Shown: piece after piece, positions 22,350-33,856 of the stretch | Numbering within the stretch: the first letter of the stretch is position 1 | Layout: each line of letters starts with the position of its first letter | Origin: Microbacterium sp. CBA3102 | GTDB taxonomy: Bacteria; Actinomycetota; Actinomycetes; Actinomycetales; Microbacteriaceae | Length of the DNA: 64,000 bases | Direction: 5' to 3' | Assembly: GCF_007954505.1 (NCBI RefSeq) | Contig: NZ_CP042412.1 | Coordinates: 1 to 64,000 of the forward strand | Notes under the pieces: model-generated | The model's database searches: none | Seen by the model: the letters and a program-made list of their open reading frames with translations, nothing else | What the model was told of the DNA's origin: nothing | Translations under genes and position numbers: made by a program

Positions 22350-24911
22350 ATGCCCCAAAAGAATCGCACGGTGAGAGGCGTGCTCGGCGGACTCGTCGGG
22401 CTCGTCGGGCTGAGTGCCGTCGCCGGACTCCTGGTCGCAGCGAGCGTCACGCCCGTCCTCACGATGACCGGCCTCGCCGGCACCCAGGCCCTCACACTCT
22501 TCGACCAGCTCCCCGAGAACCTCAACCCGGGTACGCCGATGGAGCAGTCCACGATCTACGCCACGACGCCCGACGGCAAGAACGTCGCCCTCGCGTCGTT
22601 CTACGAGCAGAATCGTGTGCCCGTGACCTACGAGCAGGTCTCCCCAGTGCTCTACGACGCGATCCTGTCCAGTGAGGACAAGAGCTTCTACAGCCACGGC
22701 GGCGTCAACGTCGGCGCGACGGTGAAGGCGCTGATCGACAACGTCCGCGGCACCTCCAGCCGCGGTGCATCGACCATCAGCCAGCAGTACGTGAAGAACG
22801 TGCTGATCCAGGAGTGCGAGCAGAAGGTCGACACGACCTCGGAGACGCACAACGAGGATCTGCAGCAGTGCTGGAAGGACGCGACGAACGCGACGGGCGC
22901 CGACGGCATCGAGCGCAAGCTCCAGGAGATGCGCTACGCGATCCAGATCGAGAAGGAGTTCTCGAAGAACGATATCCTCCTCGGCTACCTGAACATCGCG
23001 AACTTCGGCGGAACGGTCTACGGCATCGAGGCCGCGGCCAACTACTACTTCAACACGACCTCGGCGAAGCTCACGGTCGCGCAGGCGGCGACGCTGGCGG
23101 GCATCGTGCAGAACCCCAACACGTACCGCATCGACAAGCCCGAGGGCACCATCACGAATTCGAAGGGTGAGGCGCTCAACACCGCCGAGAGCGGCTACGC
23201 CCTCACGAAGGATCGGCGTCACTACGTGCTCGGCCGCATGCTCGCGGACGGCAAGATCACCCAAGCGCAGTACGACGAGGCCGACGCCTCCGAGATCACT
23301 CCCTCGCTCAACCCGCCCACGCAGGGTTGTGCCTCCGCGGGCGCCAACGCCTACTTCTGCCAGTACGTGAAGTCGATCGTGCTGAACGACGAGGCATTCG
23401 GCAAGGAGCCGCAGGACCGGGCCGACCTGCTCCGTCGCGGGGGCCTCAAGATCTACACCTCGCTGGACTACCGCATCCAGGACCCCGCCGCGCAGGCGAT
23501 GAAGGACATCGTGCCGGCCAACTACGACAACGACTACTTCGGTGCTGCCGGAGTATCGATCGAGGTGGGCACGGGACGCATCCTGTCGATCACGCAGAAC
23601 ACGCAGTTCGATGAGACCACGACGGACGACCTGGCGAAGAGCTCGCTGGTCTTCGCCGGAGACACGACGCACGGCAACTCGGGCGGGTTCCAGGTCGGAT
23701 CGGTCTACAAGCTCTTCACCCTGATCGACTGGCTCGAGAAGGGCCACTCCGTCAACGAGGTCCTCAACGGCCGGGTGCAGACGAACCTGAAGATCCCCGT
23801 GTGCGAGAGCCCACAGACCACCAACACCAAGGAGATCGGCAACTTCGGCGGCGGCGGCGGCTACACCGCGAGCGTCATGGACTTCACCCGACAGTCCCTG
23901 AACAGCGGCTACTTCGCGATGGCCTCGAAGCTGGACATCTGCGAGATCAACCAGGTCGCCGACCGCATGGGCGTCACCCTCGCGAGCGGCAAGAAGGTCA
24001 CGGACGAGAACGTGCCGTACGACGTGCTCGGCCCGAAGAACATCTCCCCGATCGCCATGGCCAACGCCTACGCCACGGTCGCCAGCGGCGGCAAGTACTG
24101 CACACCGCGTGCGATCGACCGCGTGGTCGGCCCCGACGGCAAGGACCGCGAGCTCCCGAAGTCGTCCTGCACCGACGGCGTCATCTCGAAGGAGGTCGCG
24201 GCGACCGCCGCCTACGCGCTTCAGGGTGTGATGTCCGGCGGCGGCACCGGTGCCCGCGCCAACCCGTTCGACGGAACCCCGCTCATCGGCAAGACCGGAA
24301 CCCACGACCGTTGGTCGACCATGATGATCGAGTCCAGCACCAAGGTCACGACCGCGGTGTGGGCCGGGCGCTGGAAGGGCCAGTCCGACATCTACCAGAA
24401 GCGAGCCGGTGACCACCTGCTCAACAACATGCGGTACCCGCTGGCGAAGGCAGCGCAGGCTGCGGCCAACGGCGCCTACGGCGGAGACGCTTTCCCCCGC
24501 CCCGACAACAACCTGACCCGTCGGGTGCTCACCGAGGTGCCGAACGTCGTCGGGATGACGATGGACGAAGCGCGGTCGACGCTGGAGAGCCGGGGCTTCT
24601 CGGTCGCCGACGGGCCGGCTGTCGATAGCGACCAGCCGACGAACATCGTCGTCGCCCAGGATCCCTCCGGGCAGGCTGCAGGAGGCACGACCGTGACGAT
24701 CTCCCCCAGCAATGGGCAGGGGACCACGGTTCCGGGGAACCTGGCCGGGATGTCCCGTGCGGACGCGGCGGCCGCGCTGGGTGCCGCCGGCTTCACGTCG
24801 ATCGACTTCGACAACTCGTGCAACCCGCCGAACGCTGTCGTGAGCTCCACGGATCCGGCACCCGGCACCGCCACGAGCAAGTCCACCGCCGTGCGAGTGA
24901 CGTGCGAGTAG
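22350..24911 (+). CDS. Class A penicillin-binding protein with two PASTA domains
   Basis: Bifunctional peptidoglycan glycosyltransferase/transpeptidase. One N-terminal membrane helix; GT51 domain with catalytic Glu in SSEDKSFYSHGGVNVG and RGASTISQQYVKN; transpeptidase with SVYK (nucleophile Ser), SLN in RQSLNSGYF and GKTGTHDRW. The C-terminus has two PASTA repeats (VPNVVGMTMDEARSTLESRG; VPGNLAGMSRADAAAALGAA). ATG at 22350; 853 residues. Equivalent to PonA-type enzymes of Actinobacteria. It overlaps the following metallophosphoesterase gene by 10 bases. Confidence 0.93.
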   Translation: MPQKNRTVRGVLGGLVGLVGLSAVAGLLVAASVTPVLTMTGLAGTQALTLFDQLPENLNPGTPMEQSTIYATTPDGKNVALASFYEQNRVPVTYEQVSPVLYDAILSSEDKSFYSHGGVNVGATVKALIDNVRGTSSRGASTISQQYVKNVLIQECEQKVDTTSETHNEDLQQCWKDATNATGADGIERKLQEMRYAIQIEKEFSKNDILLGYLNIANFGGTVYGIEAAANYYFNTTSAKLTVAQAATLAGIVQNPNTYRIDKPEGTITNSKGEALNTAESGYALTKDRRHYVLGRMLADGKITQAQYDEADASEITPSLNPPTQGCASAGANAYFCQYVKSIVLNDEAFGKEPQDRADLLRRGGLKIYTSLDYRIQDPAAQAMKDIVPANYDNDYFGAAGVSIEVGTGRILSITQNTQFDETTTDDLAKSSLVFAGDTTHGNSGGFQVGSVYKLFTLIDWLEKGHSVNEVLNGRVQTNLKIPVCESPQTTNTKEIGNFGGGGGYTASVMDFTRQSLNSGYFAMASKLDICEINQVADRMGVTLASGKKVTDENVPYDVLGPKNISPIAMANAYATVASGGKYCTPRAIDRVVGPDGKDRELPKSSCTDGVISKEVAATAAYALQGVMSGGGTGARANPFDGTPLIGKTGTHDRWSTMMIESSTKVTTAVWAGRWKGQSDIYQKRAGDHLLNNMRYPLAKAAQAAANGAYGGDAFPRPDNNLTRRVLTEVPNVVGMTMDEARSTLESRGFSVADGPAVDSDQPTNIVVAQDPSGQAAGGTTVTISPSNGQGTTVPGNLAGMSRADAAAALGAAGFTSIDFDNSCNPPNAVVSSTDPAPGTATSKSTAVRVTCE

Positions 24912-25843
24912 CCTCGCGGCGCACGGCCCACCCGGCCCTCATCGCGCTCGGCGCGGTGGGGGTCGTCGGTGCTGCTGCCGCCGTCTGGGGCATCGGCATC
25001 GAGCGCTACCTGTTCACGGTGCGCGAGGTCACCGCCCCCGCCCTCCCCGCCGGTTCAGCTCCGATCCGCATCCTGCACCTCTCGGATGCGCACATGGCGC
25101 CGTGGCAGCATCGGAAGCAGGATTGGCTGGCATCGCTCGCGGAGTTGAAGCCCGATCTGATCGTCAACACCGGCGACAACCTCGGCCACCTCGACGGCCT
25201 CGCCGGCATCCGCCGGGCGTTCGATCCGCACGCCGGTATCCCCGGCGTCTTCGTGCACGGGTCGAACGACGTCACCGCTCCCTCCCCGCGCAACCCGCTG
25301 CGCTACTTCCTCGGTCCTTCGAAGAAGCATCATGAGCCGACGCCGCTGGACACTGCGGCGATGGACCGGTACTTCACCGACGAGCTGGGGTGGACCGACC
25401 TCAACAACTCCGCAGCGCGCCTCACGGTCGCCGGCACGGTGGTCGACGCCTTCGGCGTGAATGACGCGCACCGGGACTGGGACCGCCTCGATGTGCTCCC
25501 CGACGCGATCGGTGCCCTCGGTCCGCGCGACGCATCGACACCGTTGCTGGGCGTCACCCACGCCCCCTACCAGCGCGTGCTCAACGGATTCACCGACCTC
25601 GGCGCGGATGCGATCCTCGGCGGCCACACACACGGCGGTCAGGTCTGCCTGCCCGGATACGGTGCGCTCGTTGCGAACTGCGATATCCCGCTCAAACAGG
25701 CCAAGGGCCTCAGCACCTGGTCGCACGGCGGGCGCACGGTCCCGCTCAACGTCAGCGCGGGGTGCGGTCACTCGATCTACGCCCCGGTCCGCTTCGCGTG
25801 CCGCCCCGAGGCGACGCTGCTCACCCTCACGGCCCGGAACTGA
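24902..25843 (+). CDS. Membrane-anchored metallophosphoesterase
   Basis: Calcineurin-like phosphoesterase with an N-terminal hydrophobic anchor ([20 protein letters not shown]). Metal-binding motifs LSDAHM, NTGDNL, HGSND and GGHTHGGQ are in order, so a two-metal site facing the outside is expected. GTG at 24902 lies inside the 3' end of the penicillin-binding protein gene, a conserved pairing in Actinobacteria that hints at a cell-wall role. 313 residues. Confidence 0.9.
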   Translation: MRVASRRTAHPALIALGAVGVVGAAAAVWGIGIERYLFTVREVTAPALPAGSAPIRILHLSDAHMAPWQHRKQDWLASLAELKPDLIVNTGDNLGHLDGLAGIRRAFDPHAGIPGVFVHGSNDVTAPSPRNPLRYFLGPSKKHHEPTPLDTAAMDRYFTDELGWTDLNNSAARLTVAGTVVDAFGVNDAHRDWDRLDVLPDAIGALGPRDASTPLLGVTHAPYQRVLNGFTDLGADAILGGHTHGGQVCLPGYGALVANCDIPLKQAKGLSTWSHGGRTVPLNVSAGCGHSIYAPVRFACRPEATLLTLTARN

Positions 25844-25899
25844 TCCCGGTCTCGATTCGGCGCACGGAGCATTTCCCTGTAGACTCGGAGGGTTGCAAA

Positions 25900-25977
<78 letters not shown>

Positions 25978-25985
25978 TGACACCG

Positions 25986-26011
25986 GAAGGCCGCCCTCAG
26001 GGGCGGCCTTC
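25986..26011 (+). terminator. Terminator after tRNA-Pro
   Basis: GAAGGCCGCC / GGCGGCCTTC inverted repeat with a 6-base loop, ten bases after the tRNA, followed by TCT. Simple intrinsic terminator. Confidence 0.85.
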
Positions 26012-26042
26012 TCTGTATCGGCTTCGCGCACGAAGGGAACGC

Positions 26043-26519
26043 ATGGGGTCTCTGCTCCCGCCGCCGCGCCGGTTCACCCGCGCCTGGGCTCTCGCCCTCG
26101 GCATCCCGTTCCTCCTCGTCCTCGCGGCGCTCACGCTGACGCCCTCACGCGTCGAACACACGATGCCCAATCTGCTCGACGTGATCCTCGGCATGGCCCA
26201 TCGCCTCGGCTGGGCGTCGCTCGACTTCACCCGCCTCGAGATCCTGGCGAACATCCTCGTCTTCATCCCGGTCGGCATCCTCGCCTTCGTGCTGCTCCCC
26301 CGCCGTGTCTGGCCTCTCGCACTGCTCGTCGGACCGGCGCTCTCCCTGGCGATCGAGACAGTTCAGCACCTCGCACTCCCCCATCGTGCAGCGACCCTCA
26401 CCGATGTCCTGGCGAACTCCACGGGCGCCGTGTTCGGCGTGGCCCTCGCCGTCATGTGCACACTGCTGTTCGCCCCGCGCGCCTCCCCGCGCCCATCTTC
26501 TAGGCTGGAGACACCATGA
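26043..26519 (+). CDS. VanZ family membrane protein
   Basis: 158 residues with four hydrophobic segments and the VanZ pattern: ILANILVFIPVGILAFVL, then AIETVQHL...RAATLTDVLANSTGAVFG. Named after the teicoplanin-resistance accessory protein, but in Actinobacteria most copies have unknown function in the cell envelope. ATG at 26043 with GAAGGGAA upstream; overlaps the next gene by four bases. Confidence 0.88.
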   Translation: MGSLLPPPRRFTRAWALALGIPFLLVLAALTLTPSRVEHTMPNLLDVILGMAHRLGWASLDFTRLEILANILVFIPVGILAFVLLPRRVWPLALLVGPALSLAIETVQHLALPHRAATLTDVLANSTGAVFGVALAVMCTLLFAPRASPRPSSRLETP

Positions 26520-27270
26520 CCACGCCTGTCCTCGTCGCCTTCGATCTCGACGACACGCTCGCGCCGTCCAAGGGAGTGATCGACCCGCGCATCGCCGAAC
26601 AGCTGCGGGCCCTGCTGCGCACCGTGGACGTCGCGATCATCTCGGGCGGCAACGAGGCGCAGTTCCGCTCGCAGGTCGTCGCCCGCCTCGGTGACGCGGA
26701 CCCTGCTGCGCTCGCACGACTCCATCTGCTGCCCACCTGCGGCACGCGGTATCTGCGCCACGACGGGGCGGACTTCGTGCCCGTCTACGCGCACGACCTC
26801 AGCGAAGAGGAGAAGCAGGCGGCCCTGACCGCTCTGCGCGAAGAGGCCGAGCGTCTCGGGCTCTGGGAAGCGGACCCCTGGGCGAGATCCTCGAGGACCG
26901 CGGATCTCAGATCACCTTCTCCGCGCTGGGCCAGCGCGCCCCGCGCGAAGCCAAGCACGACTGGGATCCGACCGGGGCGAAGCGCGCGGCTCTGCGGGAT
27001 GCGGTCGCCGCCCGCCTCCCCGGCCTCGAGGTGCGCTCCGGCGGGTCAACGTCGATCGACATCACCCGCGCCGGCATCGACAAGGCGTTCGGGATGACGC
27101 AGCTCGCCGCTCACACCGGGATCCCTCTCACGGACATGCTGTTCTACGGCGACCGGCTCGACGAGGGCGGGAACGACTACCCGGTGCTCGCCATCGGCGT
27201 GCCGTCGGTCGCCGTCGACGGCTGGGAAGACACCGCCGACAAGCTCGACGAGCTCCTGCGCTCGCTCTGA
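26516..27270 (+). pseudogene. HAD-IIB phosphatase (phosphomannomutase-like), frameshifted
   Basis: The first frame from ATG 26516 has the HAD motif I FDLDDTLAPSKG, motif II IISGGNEAQF and runs normally to WEADPW. At a GGG run (26880-26882) the frame is lost. One base back, the sequence continues perfectly as GEILEDRGSQITFSALGQRA, then HDWDPTGAKR and motif IV FYGDRLDEGGNDYP, ending at 27270. Restoring one G gives a normal protein of about 251 residues. The pattern fits a missing G in the assembly; a real inactivating deletion is the alternative. Confidence 0.85.
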
Positions 27271-27323
27271 GCCGCCGCGGTGTCGCACGGCGCGACGTCA
27301 CCGCGTGGCCCTAGCATGGCGAC

Positions 27324-28166
27324 ATGGACGCCTTGCTGATCGTGATCATCGTCGCCGCGGCCACCAGCGCGGCCTGCTGGATCCTGTCCCTGGCCACCCG
27401 CGACACCTCGTGGGTCGACCGTGCCTGGTCGATCGTGCCCGTGGCCTACGTGTGGATCTTCGTCGCCGGTGCCTTCGCAGAGGGCGACGGATCGGCGCGC
27501 GTCGTGCTGATGGGGGTGCTCGTGACCGCCTGGGGAGCCCGCCTGACCTTCAACTTCGCGCGCAAGGGCGGCTACACGGGCATGGAGGACTACCGCTGGG
27601 CGATTCTTCGCGCACGCATGCGGCCCTGGCAGTTCCAGATCTTCAACCTGCTGTTCATCATCGGCTATCAGATGACACTGCTCGTCCTCATCACCTTGCC
27701 GGCCCTCGTCGCCGCGCAGAACCCCTCGGCGCTCACGGGGTGGGACGCGCTCTTCATCGCGGCGTTCCTCGCCTTCCTGGTCGGCGAGACCATCGCCGAC
27801 CAGCAGCAGTGGGCCTTCCATCAGCGCAAGAAGCGGGCGGGCGGCTCCCTCTCCCCCGGCTTCGCGACCACCGGGCTGTTCCGCTACAGCCGACACCCGA
27901 ACTTCTTCTTCGAGCAGGCACAGTGGTGGGCCCTCTACGCGATCGGTGCGACGGCCGCCACTGCGGCGGGCGCGGGTGTGCTCGGTGGCGTCCTGAATCC
28001 GACGATCATCGGCCCTGCCCTGCTGACGGTGCTCTTCATCGGCTCGACGGTCTTCACCGAGTCGATCACCGCGTCGAAGTATCCGGCCTACGCCGAGTAT
28101 CGCCGGACGACGTCGATGCTGGTGCCGTGGCCGCCGCGCCGCAGGGCCGTCGCCCCGCAGGCCTGA
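27324..28166 (+). CDS. DUF1295 membrane protein (steroid 5-alpha-reductase-like)
   Basis: Integral membrane protein of 280 residues with about seven hydrophobic segments. The C-terminal reductase signature is clear: TTGLFRYSRHPNFFFEQAQW and KYPAYAEYRRTTSMLVPW. The family is related to 3-oxo-5-alpha-steroid 4-dehydrogenases and isoprenylcysteine methyltransferases; the substrate here is unknown. ATG 27324 follows a 50-base gap after the HAD gene. Confidence 0.9.
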   Translation: MDALLIVIIVAAATSAACWILSLATRDTSWVDRAWSIVPVAYVWIFVAGAFAEGDGSARVVLMGVLVTAWGARLTFNFARKGGYTGMEDYRWAILRARMRPWQFQIFNLLFIIGYQMTLLVLITLPALVAAQNPSALTGWDALFIAAFLAFLVGETIADQQQWAFHQRKKRAGGSLSPGFATTGLFRYSRHPNFFFEQAQWWALYAIGATAATAAGAGVLGGVLNPTIIGPALLTVLFIGSTVFTESITASKYPAYAEYRRTTSMLVPWPPRRRAVAPQA

Positions 28167-28197
28167 GCCTGTCCGGGGGTCGCCCCGCCACTCCCGC

Positions 28198-29463
28198 TCA
28201 GCGCGTGCGCGTGCGCGCGTCCGCAGCCGCCCTCGCCACGGGCACCAGGCGCGTGAGCTGAGTGACGTGTCCCGGTTCGAGCTCCGCAAGTGAGGAGACC
28301 CCCAGCAGACGCATCGTGCGCTCGATCTCACTGCGCAGGATCGCGATCGTCCGGTCGACCCCCTGGCGCCCGCCGGCCATCAAGCCGTAGAGGTACGCGC
28401 GCCCGATCAGGGTGAAGTCCGCCCCGAGCGCCACGGCGGCGACGATGTCGGCACCGTTCATGATGCCGGTGTCGATCATGACCGTGAAGTCGTCGCCGAC
28501 GGCCCGTCGCACCTCGGGCAGGAGATGGAACGGAATCGGCGCGCGATCGAGCTGTCGTCCGCCGTGGTTCGAGAGCACGATGCCGTCGACTCCCGCATCA
28601 CGCAGGCGCACCGAGTCCTCGACGTTCTGCACGCCCTTGATCACGATCTTCCCTGGCCAGATGTCACGGATCACGTCGAGATCGTCGTAGCTGATCGTCG
28701 GGTCCATCGCGGCGTCCAGCAGCTCACCGACCGTTCCGCCCGTGGTGCTCAAGGAGGCGAACTCCAGCTTCGGAGTCGTCAGGAAGTCGAACCACCACCA
28801 CGGCCGCGGGATCGCGTTGATGATCGTGCCGAGCGTGAGCTGCGGCGGGATGCTGAAGCCGTTCCGCTTGTCCCGCAGACGGGCACCCGCGACCGGGGTG
28901 TCCACTGTGAACTGGAGGGTGTCGAAGCCGGACGCGGCGGCGCGGCGGGTGAGCTCGTACGAGATCTCCCGGTCGCGCATGACGTAGAGCTGGAACCAGT
29001 TGCGCCCATGCGGGTTGGCGGCCGTGACGCCCTCGATCGACGTGGTGCCGAGGGTGGACAGCGTGAACGGGATGCCCGCAGCGCCGGCGGCTCCGGCACC
29101 GGCGACCTCGCCCTCGGTCTGCATCAACCGGGTGAAGCCCGTGGGCGCGATCCCGAAGGGCAGCGCGGAGGGGCCGCCGAGGATCTCGACGCTCGTGTCG
29201 ACGTCGGGAGCGGGCCGCAGGATGCCCGGGTGGAACTCCACGTCCTGGAACGCCTGCCGGGCGCGCGAGAGCGAGAGTTCGCCCTCGGCGGCGCCATCGG
29301 TGTAGTCGAAAGCCGCCTTGGGCGTGCGGCGCTTGGCGATCAGACGAAGATCGTCGATCGTGAGCGCGGCATCGAGACGGCGCTTGCGGCCGTCGAACTC
29401 CGGCTTCTTGAACTTCATGAGGTCGAGGAGTTCGACGGGATTCGGGAGCTGGCGCTGCACCAT
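28198..29463 (-). CDS. lldD: FMN-dependent alpha-hydroxy-acid dehydrogenase (L-lactate type)
   Basis: FMN (S)-2-hydroxy-acid oxidase family. [13 protein letters not shown] near the N-terminus, substrate Arg/His motif [18 protein letters not shown] with the catalytic His, and the FMN-phosphate loop [20 protein letters not shown]...IGRAYLYGL. Lactate is the likely substrate because it lies 10 bases behind a GntR/FCD regulator of the LldR kind. It would pass electrons to the quinone pool and yield pyruvate. 421 residues; family members of this type carry the N-terminal extension seen here. Confidence 0.85.
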   Translation of the reverse strand: MVQRQLPNPVELLDLMKFKKPEFDGRKRRLDAALTIDDLRLIAKRRTPKAAFDYTDGAAEGELSLSRARQAFQDVEFHPGILRPAPDVDTSVEILGGPSALPFGIAPTGFTRLMQTEGEVAGAGAAGAAGIPFTLSTLGTTSIEGVTAANPHGRNWFQLYVMRDREISYELTRRAAASGFDTLQFTVDTPVAGARLRDKRNGFSIPPQLTLGTIINAIPRPWWWFDFLTTPKLEFASLSTTGGTVGELLDAAMDPTISYDDLDVIRDIWPGKIVIKGVQNVEDSVRLRDAGVDGIVLSNHGGRQLDRAPIPFHLLPEVRRAVGDDFTVMIDTGIMNGADIVAAVALGADFTLIGRAYLYGLMAGGRQGVDRTIAILRSEIERTMRLLGVSSLAELEPGHVTQLTRLVPVARAAADARTRTR

Positions 29464-29473
29464 GGTGTGCCTC

Positions 29474-30196
29474 TCAGTTCAGGGGATGGAGGTCGCGGGT
29501 CAGCCCCGCGGACGTGTAGTAGCCGGTGATGTGCGAATGGACGAGAGCGCGAGCGGCATCGCCATCGCCCTCGTCGATCGCGGCGACCAGGGCCCGGTGT
29601 TCGGTGCGCAGCCGCTCCGCCATCGCGTCCCAGTCGGGGATCGCGGCGACGCCCGCCTGCACGTAGGACTCGATGGATGAACGCAGGCCCGCCATCATCG
29701 CGGCGATGACCGTGTTGCCGCTGGCTTCAGCGAGGGAGAGATGCAATTCGGCGTCGAGGGCGAGGAACTCCGCGGCAGCAAGGCCTGTCGCGTCCATCGC
29801 CTCGAGCAGCTGGTGCGCGCGTGTCGTGTCGCGATCTGCGGATGCGGCGAGCGCCGTCACCACCGCGTCTTCGAGCACCAGGCGCGTGCGCACCACGTCG
29901 TCCAACGGGAAGCCCTGCGCGGCGACCTGCAGCCGGAGGAGCGCGGACATCCCTCCGGTCGGGGTCGCGATGACGATGGCGCCGGACTGCGGACCCGAAC
30001 CTGTCGCGGTGCGGATGAGACCCATCACCTCGAGCACACGGAACGCCTCACGGACGCTGGAGCGCCCGACACCGAGCTCGCTCGCGAGGTCACGCTCCGA
30101 AGGGAGCCTGTCCCCCGGGCCCAGACGAGCGTCGAGGAGGTCGCGCTCGATGTGTTCGAGTACGAGCTGCCAGGCGCGCGCCGGCTGTTCACTCAT
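29474..30196 (-). CDS. GntR-family regulator with FCD domain (LldR-like)
   Basis: Winged helix GntR domain ([20 protein letters not shown]) followed by the FCD ligand domain (residues about 90-230) with conserved Asp/His positions ([33 protein letters not shown]). Likely represses the operon with the lactate dehydrogenase unless its ligand is present. ATG 30196 with AGGAGG upstream. Two palindromes with TGGTC-(A/T)-GACCA lie directly in front of the start. Confidence 0.9.
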   Translation of the reverse strand: MSEQPARAWQLVLEHIERDLLDARLGPGDRLPSERDLASELGVGRSSVREAFRVLEVMGLIRTATGSGPQSGAIVIATPTGGMSALLRLQVAAQGFPLDDVVRTRLVLEDAVVTALAASADRDTTRAHQLLEAMDATGLAAAEFLALDAELHLSLAEASGNTVIAAMMAGLRSSIESYVQAGVAAIPDWDAMAERLRTEHRALVAAIDEGDGDAARALVHSHITGYYTSAGLTRDLHPLN

Positions 30197-30205
30197 CGAT
30201 CCTCC

Positions 30206-30246
30206 TGTGGTCTGACCACAGCGTATCCTCCTGTGGTCAGACCACG
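30206..30246 (-). promoter_or_regulatory. Twin GntR operators TGGTC(T/A)GACCA
   Basis: TGTGGTCTGACCACA at 30206-30220 and TGTGGTCAGACCACG at 30232-30246, centres 26 bp apart, match the TGGTnnnACCA operator type of FadR/LldR-class regulators. The repeat unit also duplicates the adjacent CCTCC. They lie 10 and 36 bases upstream of the regulator's ATG, so they must overlap its promoter: autoregulation and control of the lactate gene are expected. Confidence 0.85.
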
Positions 30247-30406
30247 CAACACAGGCAGCCTCGGGTTCGTTCAGGTTCACAACTCCGCAAAGAATTCACG
30301 GAACACCCTGCGGAGCGGCGTCACCGCAGGATCCGGTCGAGGATCTGCGGAGTCGTGAACGCGACGAGGCGGCGAAACCACCGCGGGAGCAGGCCCGGGA
30401 GGGGGC

Positions 30407-31060
30407 TCAGCCCAGGCGCCCACCCGATTCGTCGAGGTAGCACGTCCCGCACAGCGACTCGTAGGTCGTCAGCTCGGGGGAAGCCGTTCCGACCGCGCCC
30501 TCGTCGATCGCGACCTGATCGCCGTCGAAGACGAAGCGCCCGCCGACCACCCGGCCGTTGAACACGGCCTTCCGCCCGCACCGGCAGATGGTCTTGAGCT
30601 CCTCGAGCGAGTGCGCGATCGCGAGCAGCCGCGCGGATCCGGGGAAAGCGTGCGTGAGGAAGTCGTTCCGGATGCCGTATGCCATCACCGGCACCCCGTC
30701 CTCCACAGCGATCCGGAAGAGATCGTCGACCTGCGACGGAGTGAGGAACTGTGCCTCGTCGACGAGGAGGCATGCCACATCCACGGGCCCGCCGGGGAGC
30801 AGTTCTTCATCCGTGGAACGACGGAGGCGGTCACGATGCTGGGTGAACAGCTCGCGGGCGTCGTCGGCCTGCCCGACGAGGAAGTCGACCTGACGGGTGA
30901 CGCCGAGCCGACTCTCGATCTCGGCCGCACCCTTGGTGTCGATCTCCGGCTTCGCGAGCAGCACGTGCTGTCCGCGCTCCTCGTAGTTGTACGCGGCTTG
31001 GAGCAGGGCGGTCGACTTGCCGGAGTTCATCGCGCCGTAGCGGAAGTAGAGCTTCGCCAC
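30407..31060 (-). CDS. tdk: Thymidine kinase
   Basis: Salvage enzyme phosphorylating thymidine. P-loop GAMNSGKSTALLQ at residue 9, Walker B LLVDEAQFLTPSQVD, and the zinc-binding cysteines in ICRCGRKA and LCGTCYLDE. 217 residues. ATG at 31060, 9 bases behind mqo. The 210 bases after it contain no gene apart from the GntR operators. Confidence 0.95.
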   Translation of the reverse strand: MAKLYFRYGAMNSGKSTALLQAAYNYEERGQHVLLAKPEIDTKGAAEIESRLGVTRQVDFLVGQADDARELFTQHRDRLRRSTDEELLPGGPVDVACLLVDEAQFLTPSQVDDLFRIAVEDGVPVMAYGIRNDFLTHAFPGSARLLAIAHSLEELKTICRCGRKAVFNGRVVGGRFVFDGDQVAIDEGAVGTASPELTTYESLCGTCYLDESGGRLG

Positions 31061-31069
31061 GGGTCGAGC

Positions 31070-32542
31070 TCAGGCGTTGATGCCGAGGGTGGCGGCGGTC
31101 GCCTCCGTGGATTCCTCCGCGAGCGCCGCATCCGTGTTCAGCTTCTGGCCGAACGTGGGGATCAGGGCGCGAAGCTCGGGCTCCCAGCCGGGGTACTCCG
31201 ACGGGAAGCAGGTCTTCAACAGACCCAGCATGATCGGGACCGCCGTGGACGCGCCGGGCGAGGCACCGAGGAGCCCGGCGATCGAGCCATCCGCAGACGA
31301 GACCACTTCCGTGCCGAACTGCAGGATGCCCCCCTTCTGCGGGTCCTTCTTCATGACCTGCGCACGCTGACCGGCGTCGATGAGGGTCCAGTCCTCATCC
31401 TTCGCCGTCGGCATGAAGGTCCGCAGACTGTCGACCTTCTTGGCGTGGTTCTTCAGCAGCTCGCCCACCAGGTAGGTGATGAGGTCGGGGTTCTTCACCG
31501 CCACCTGCAGCATCGGGAGCAGGTTGTGCGCCCGCACCTGCGACACGATGTCGAGCATCGATCCGTTCTTCAGGAACTTCGGGCTGAACGTCGCGAACGG
31601 CCCGAACATGAGCGAGGACTCCCCATCGACGACGCGGGTGTCGAGGTGCGGGACCGACATCGGCGGCGCACCGACCGAGGCCTGCGAATACACCTTCGCC
31701 TTGTGCTGCGCCACGATCTTCGGGTTCGTGGTCTTGAGGAACTGTCCGCCGATCGGGAAGACACCGTATCCCTTGATCTCGGGGATCCCGGAGTTCTGCA
31801 GGAGCTTGAGGGCCCAGCCACCGGCGCCGACGAACACGAAGCGCGCCTTGACCTCGTTCGGCGTGTGGCCGATGCTGTTGCGGTACTTGACCAGCCAGGT
31901 CCCGTCCTTCTGCTTCTTCAGGCTGCGCACCTCATGGTTGGTGCGCAGCGTGACGCCCGACTCGGTGAGATGGTCGAAGAGCTGGTGGGTGAGCGCGCCG
32001 AAGTCGACGTCGGTTCCTGCGGGAACGCGGGTCGCGGCGAACGGCTCGCCCTTGCGGCGCTGCTGCATCAGCAGAGGCGCCCAGGTGTTGATGACGCGCG
32101 AGTCCTCGCTGTACTCGATGCCCGCGAACAGCGGCTGCTCCTTGAGCACCTCGTAGCGTGCCTTCAGGTAGGCGACATCCTTCTCACCGCGGACGAACGT
32201 CATGTGCGGAGTCGCGTTGATGAACGTCGACGGCGCATCGAGCACACCACGGTCCACGAGCGACGACCAGAACTGGCGACTCTGCTGGAACTGCTCGTTG
32301 ATCGACACCGCCTTGGCGGGGTCCAGCGGGGCATCCCCCTGCTGCGGCATGTAGTTCAGCTCACACAGGGCGGCGTGACCCGTGCCGGCGTTGTTCCACG
32401 GGTTCGAGCTCTCCTGGGCCACATCGGAGAGTCGCTCGAAGGCGACGATCTTCCACTCCGGCTGCAATTCGTGCAGCAGAGTACCCAGGGTGGCGCTCAT
32501 GATGCCACCGCCGATCAGGACGACATCGACGTTTTCAGTCAC
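31070..32542 (-). CDS. mqo: Malate:quinone oxidoreductase
   Basis: Peripheral membrane flavoprotein oxidising malate to oxaloacetate with quinone as acceptor. FAD-binding VVLIGGGIMSATLGTLLHEL at the N-terminus; SSNPWNNAGTGHAALCELNY and LGASPGASTAVPIMLGLL are family hallmarks. 490 residues, normal. Monocistronic or with tdk; gap of 60 bases to asd upstream. Confidence 0.95.
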   Translation of the reverse strand: MTENVDVVLIGGGIMSATLGTLLHELQPEWKIVAFERLSDVAQESSNPWNNAGTGHAALCELNYMPQQGDAPLDPAKAVSINEQFQQSRQFWSSLVDRGVLDAPSTFINATPHMTFVRGEKDVAYLKARYEVLKEQPLFAGIEYSEDSRVINTWAPLLMQQRRKGEPFAATRVPAGTDVDFGALTHQLFDHLTESGVTLRTNHEVRSLKKQKDGTWLVKYRNSIGHTPNEVKARFVFVGAGGWALKLLQNSGIPEIKGYGVFPIGGQFLKTTNPKIVAQHKAKVYSQASVGAPPMSVPHLDTRVVDGESSLMFGPFATFSPKFLKNGSMLDIVSQVRAHNLLPMLQVAVKNPDLITYLVGELLKNHAKKVDSLRTFMPTAKDEDWTLIDAGQRAQVMKKDPQKGGILQFGTEVVSSADGSIAGLLGASPGASTAVPIMLGLLKTCFPSEYPGWEPELRALIPTFGQKLNTDAALAEESTEATAATLGINA

Positions 32543-32605
32543 CGAACCAGTCTAGTTCGCGGGCACGCCACCGCGGACCATGCGACGGTGTCCGCGGCGA
32601 AGAGA

Positions 32606-33775
<1,170 letters not shown>

Positions 33776-33856
33776 CTACCGTGCCGCGACGGACCGTCGG
33801 CTCTGCGCTCCGCGACCACTCACCTGTGTCAGGAAAACGGCGACGATCGGCAGAGA

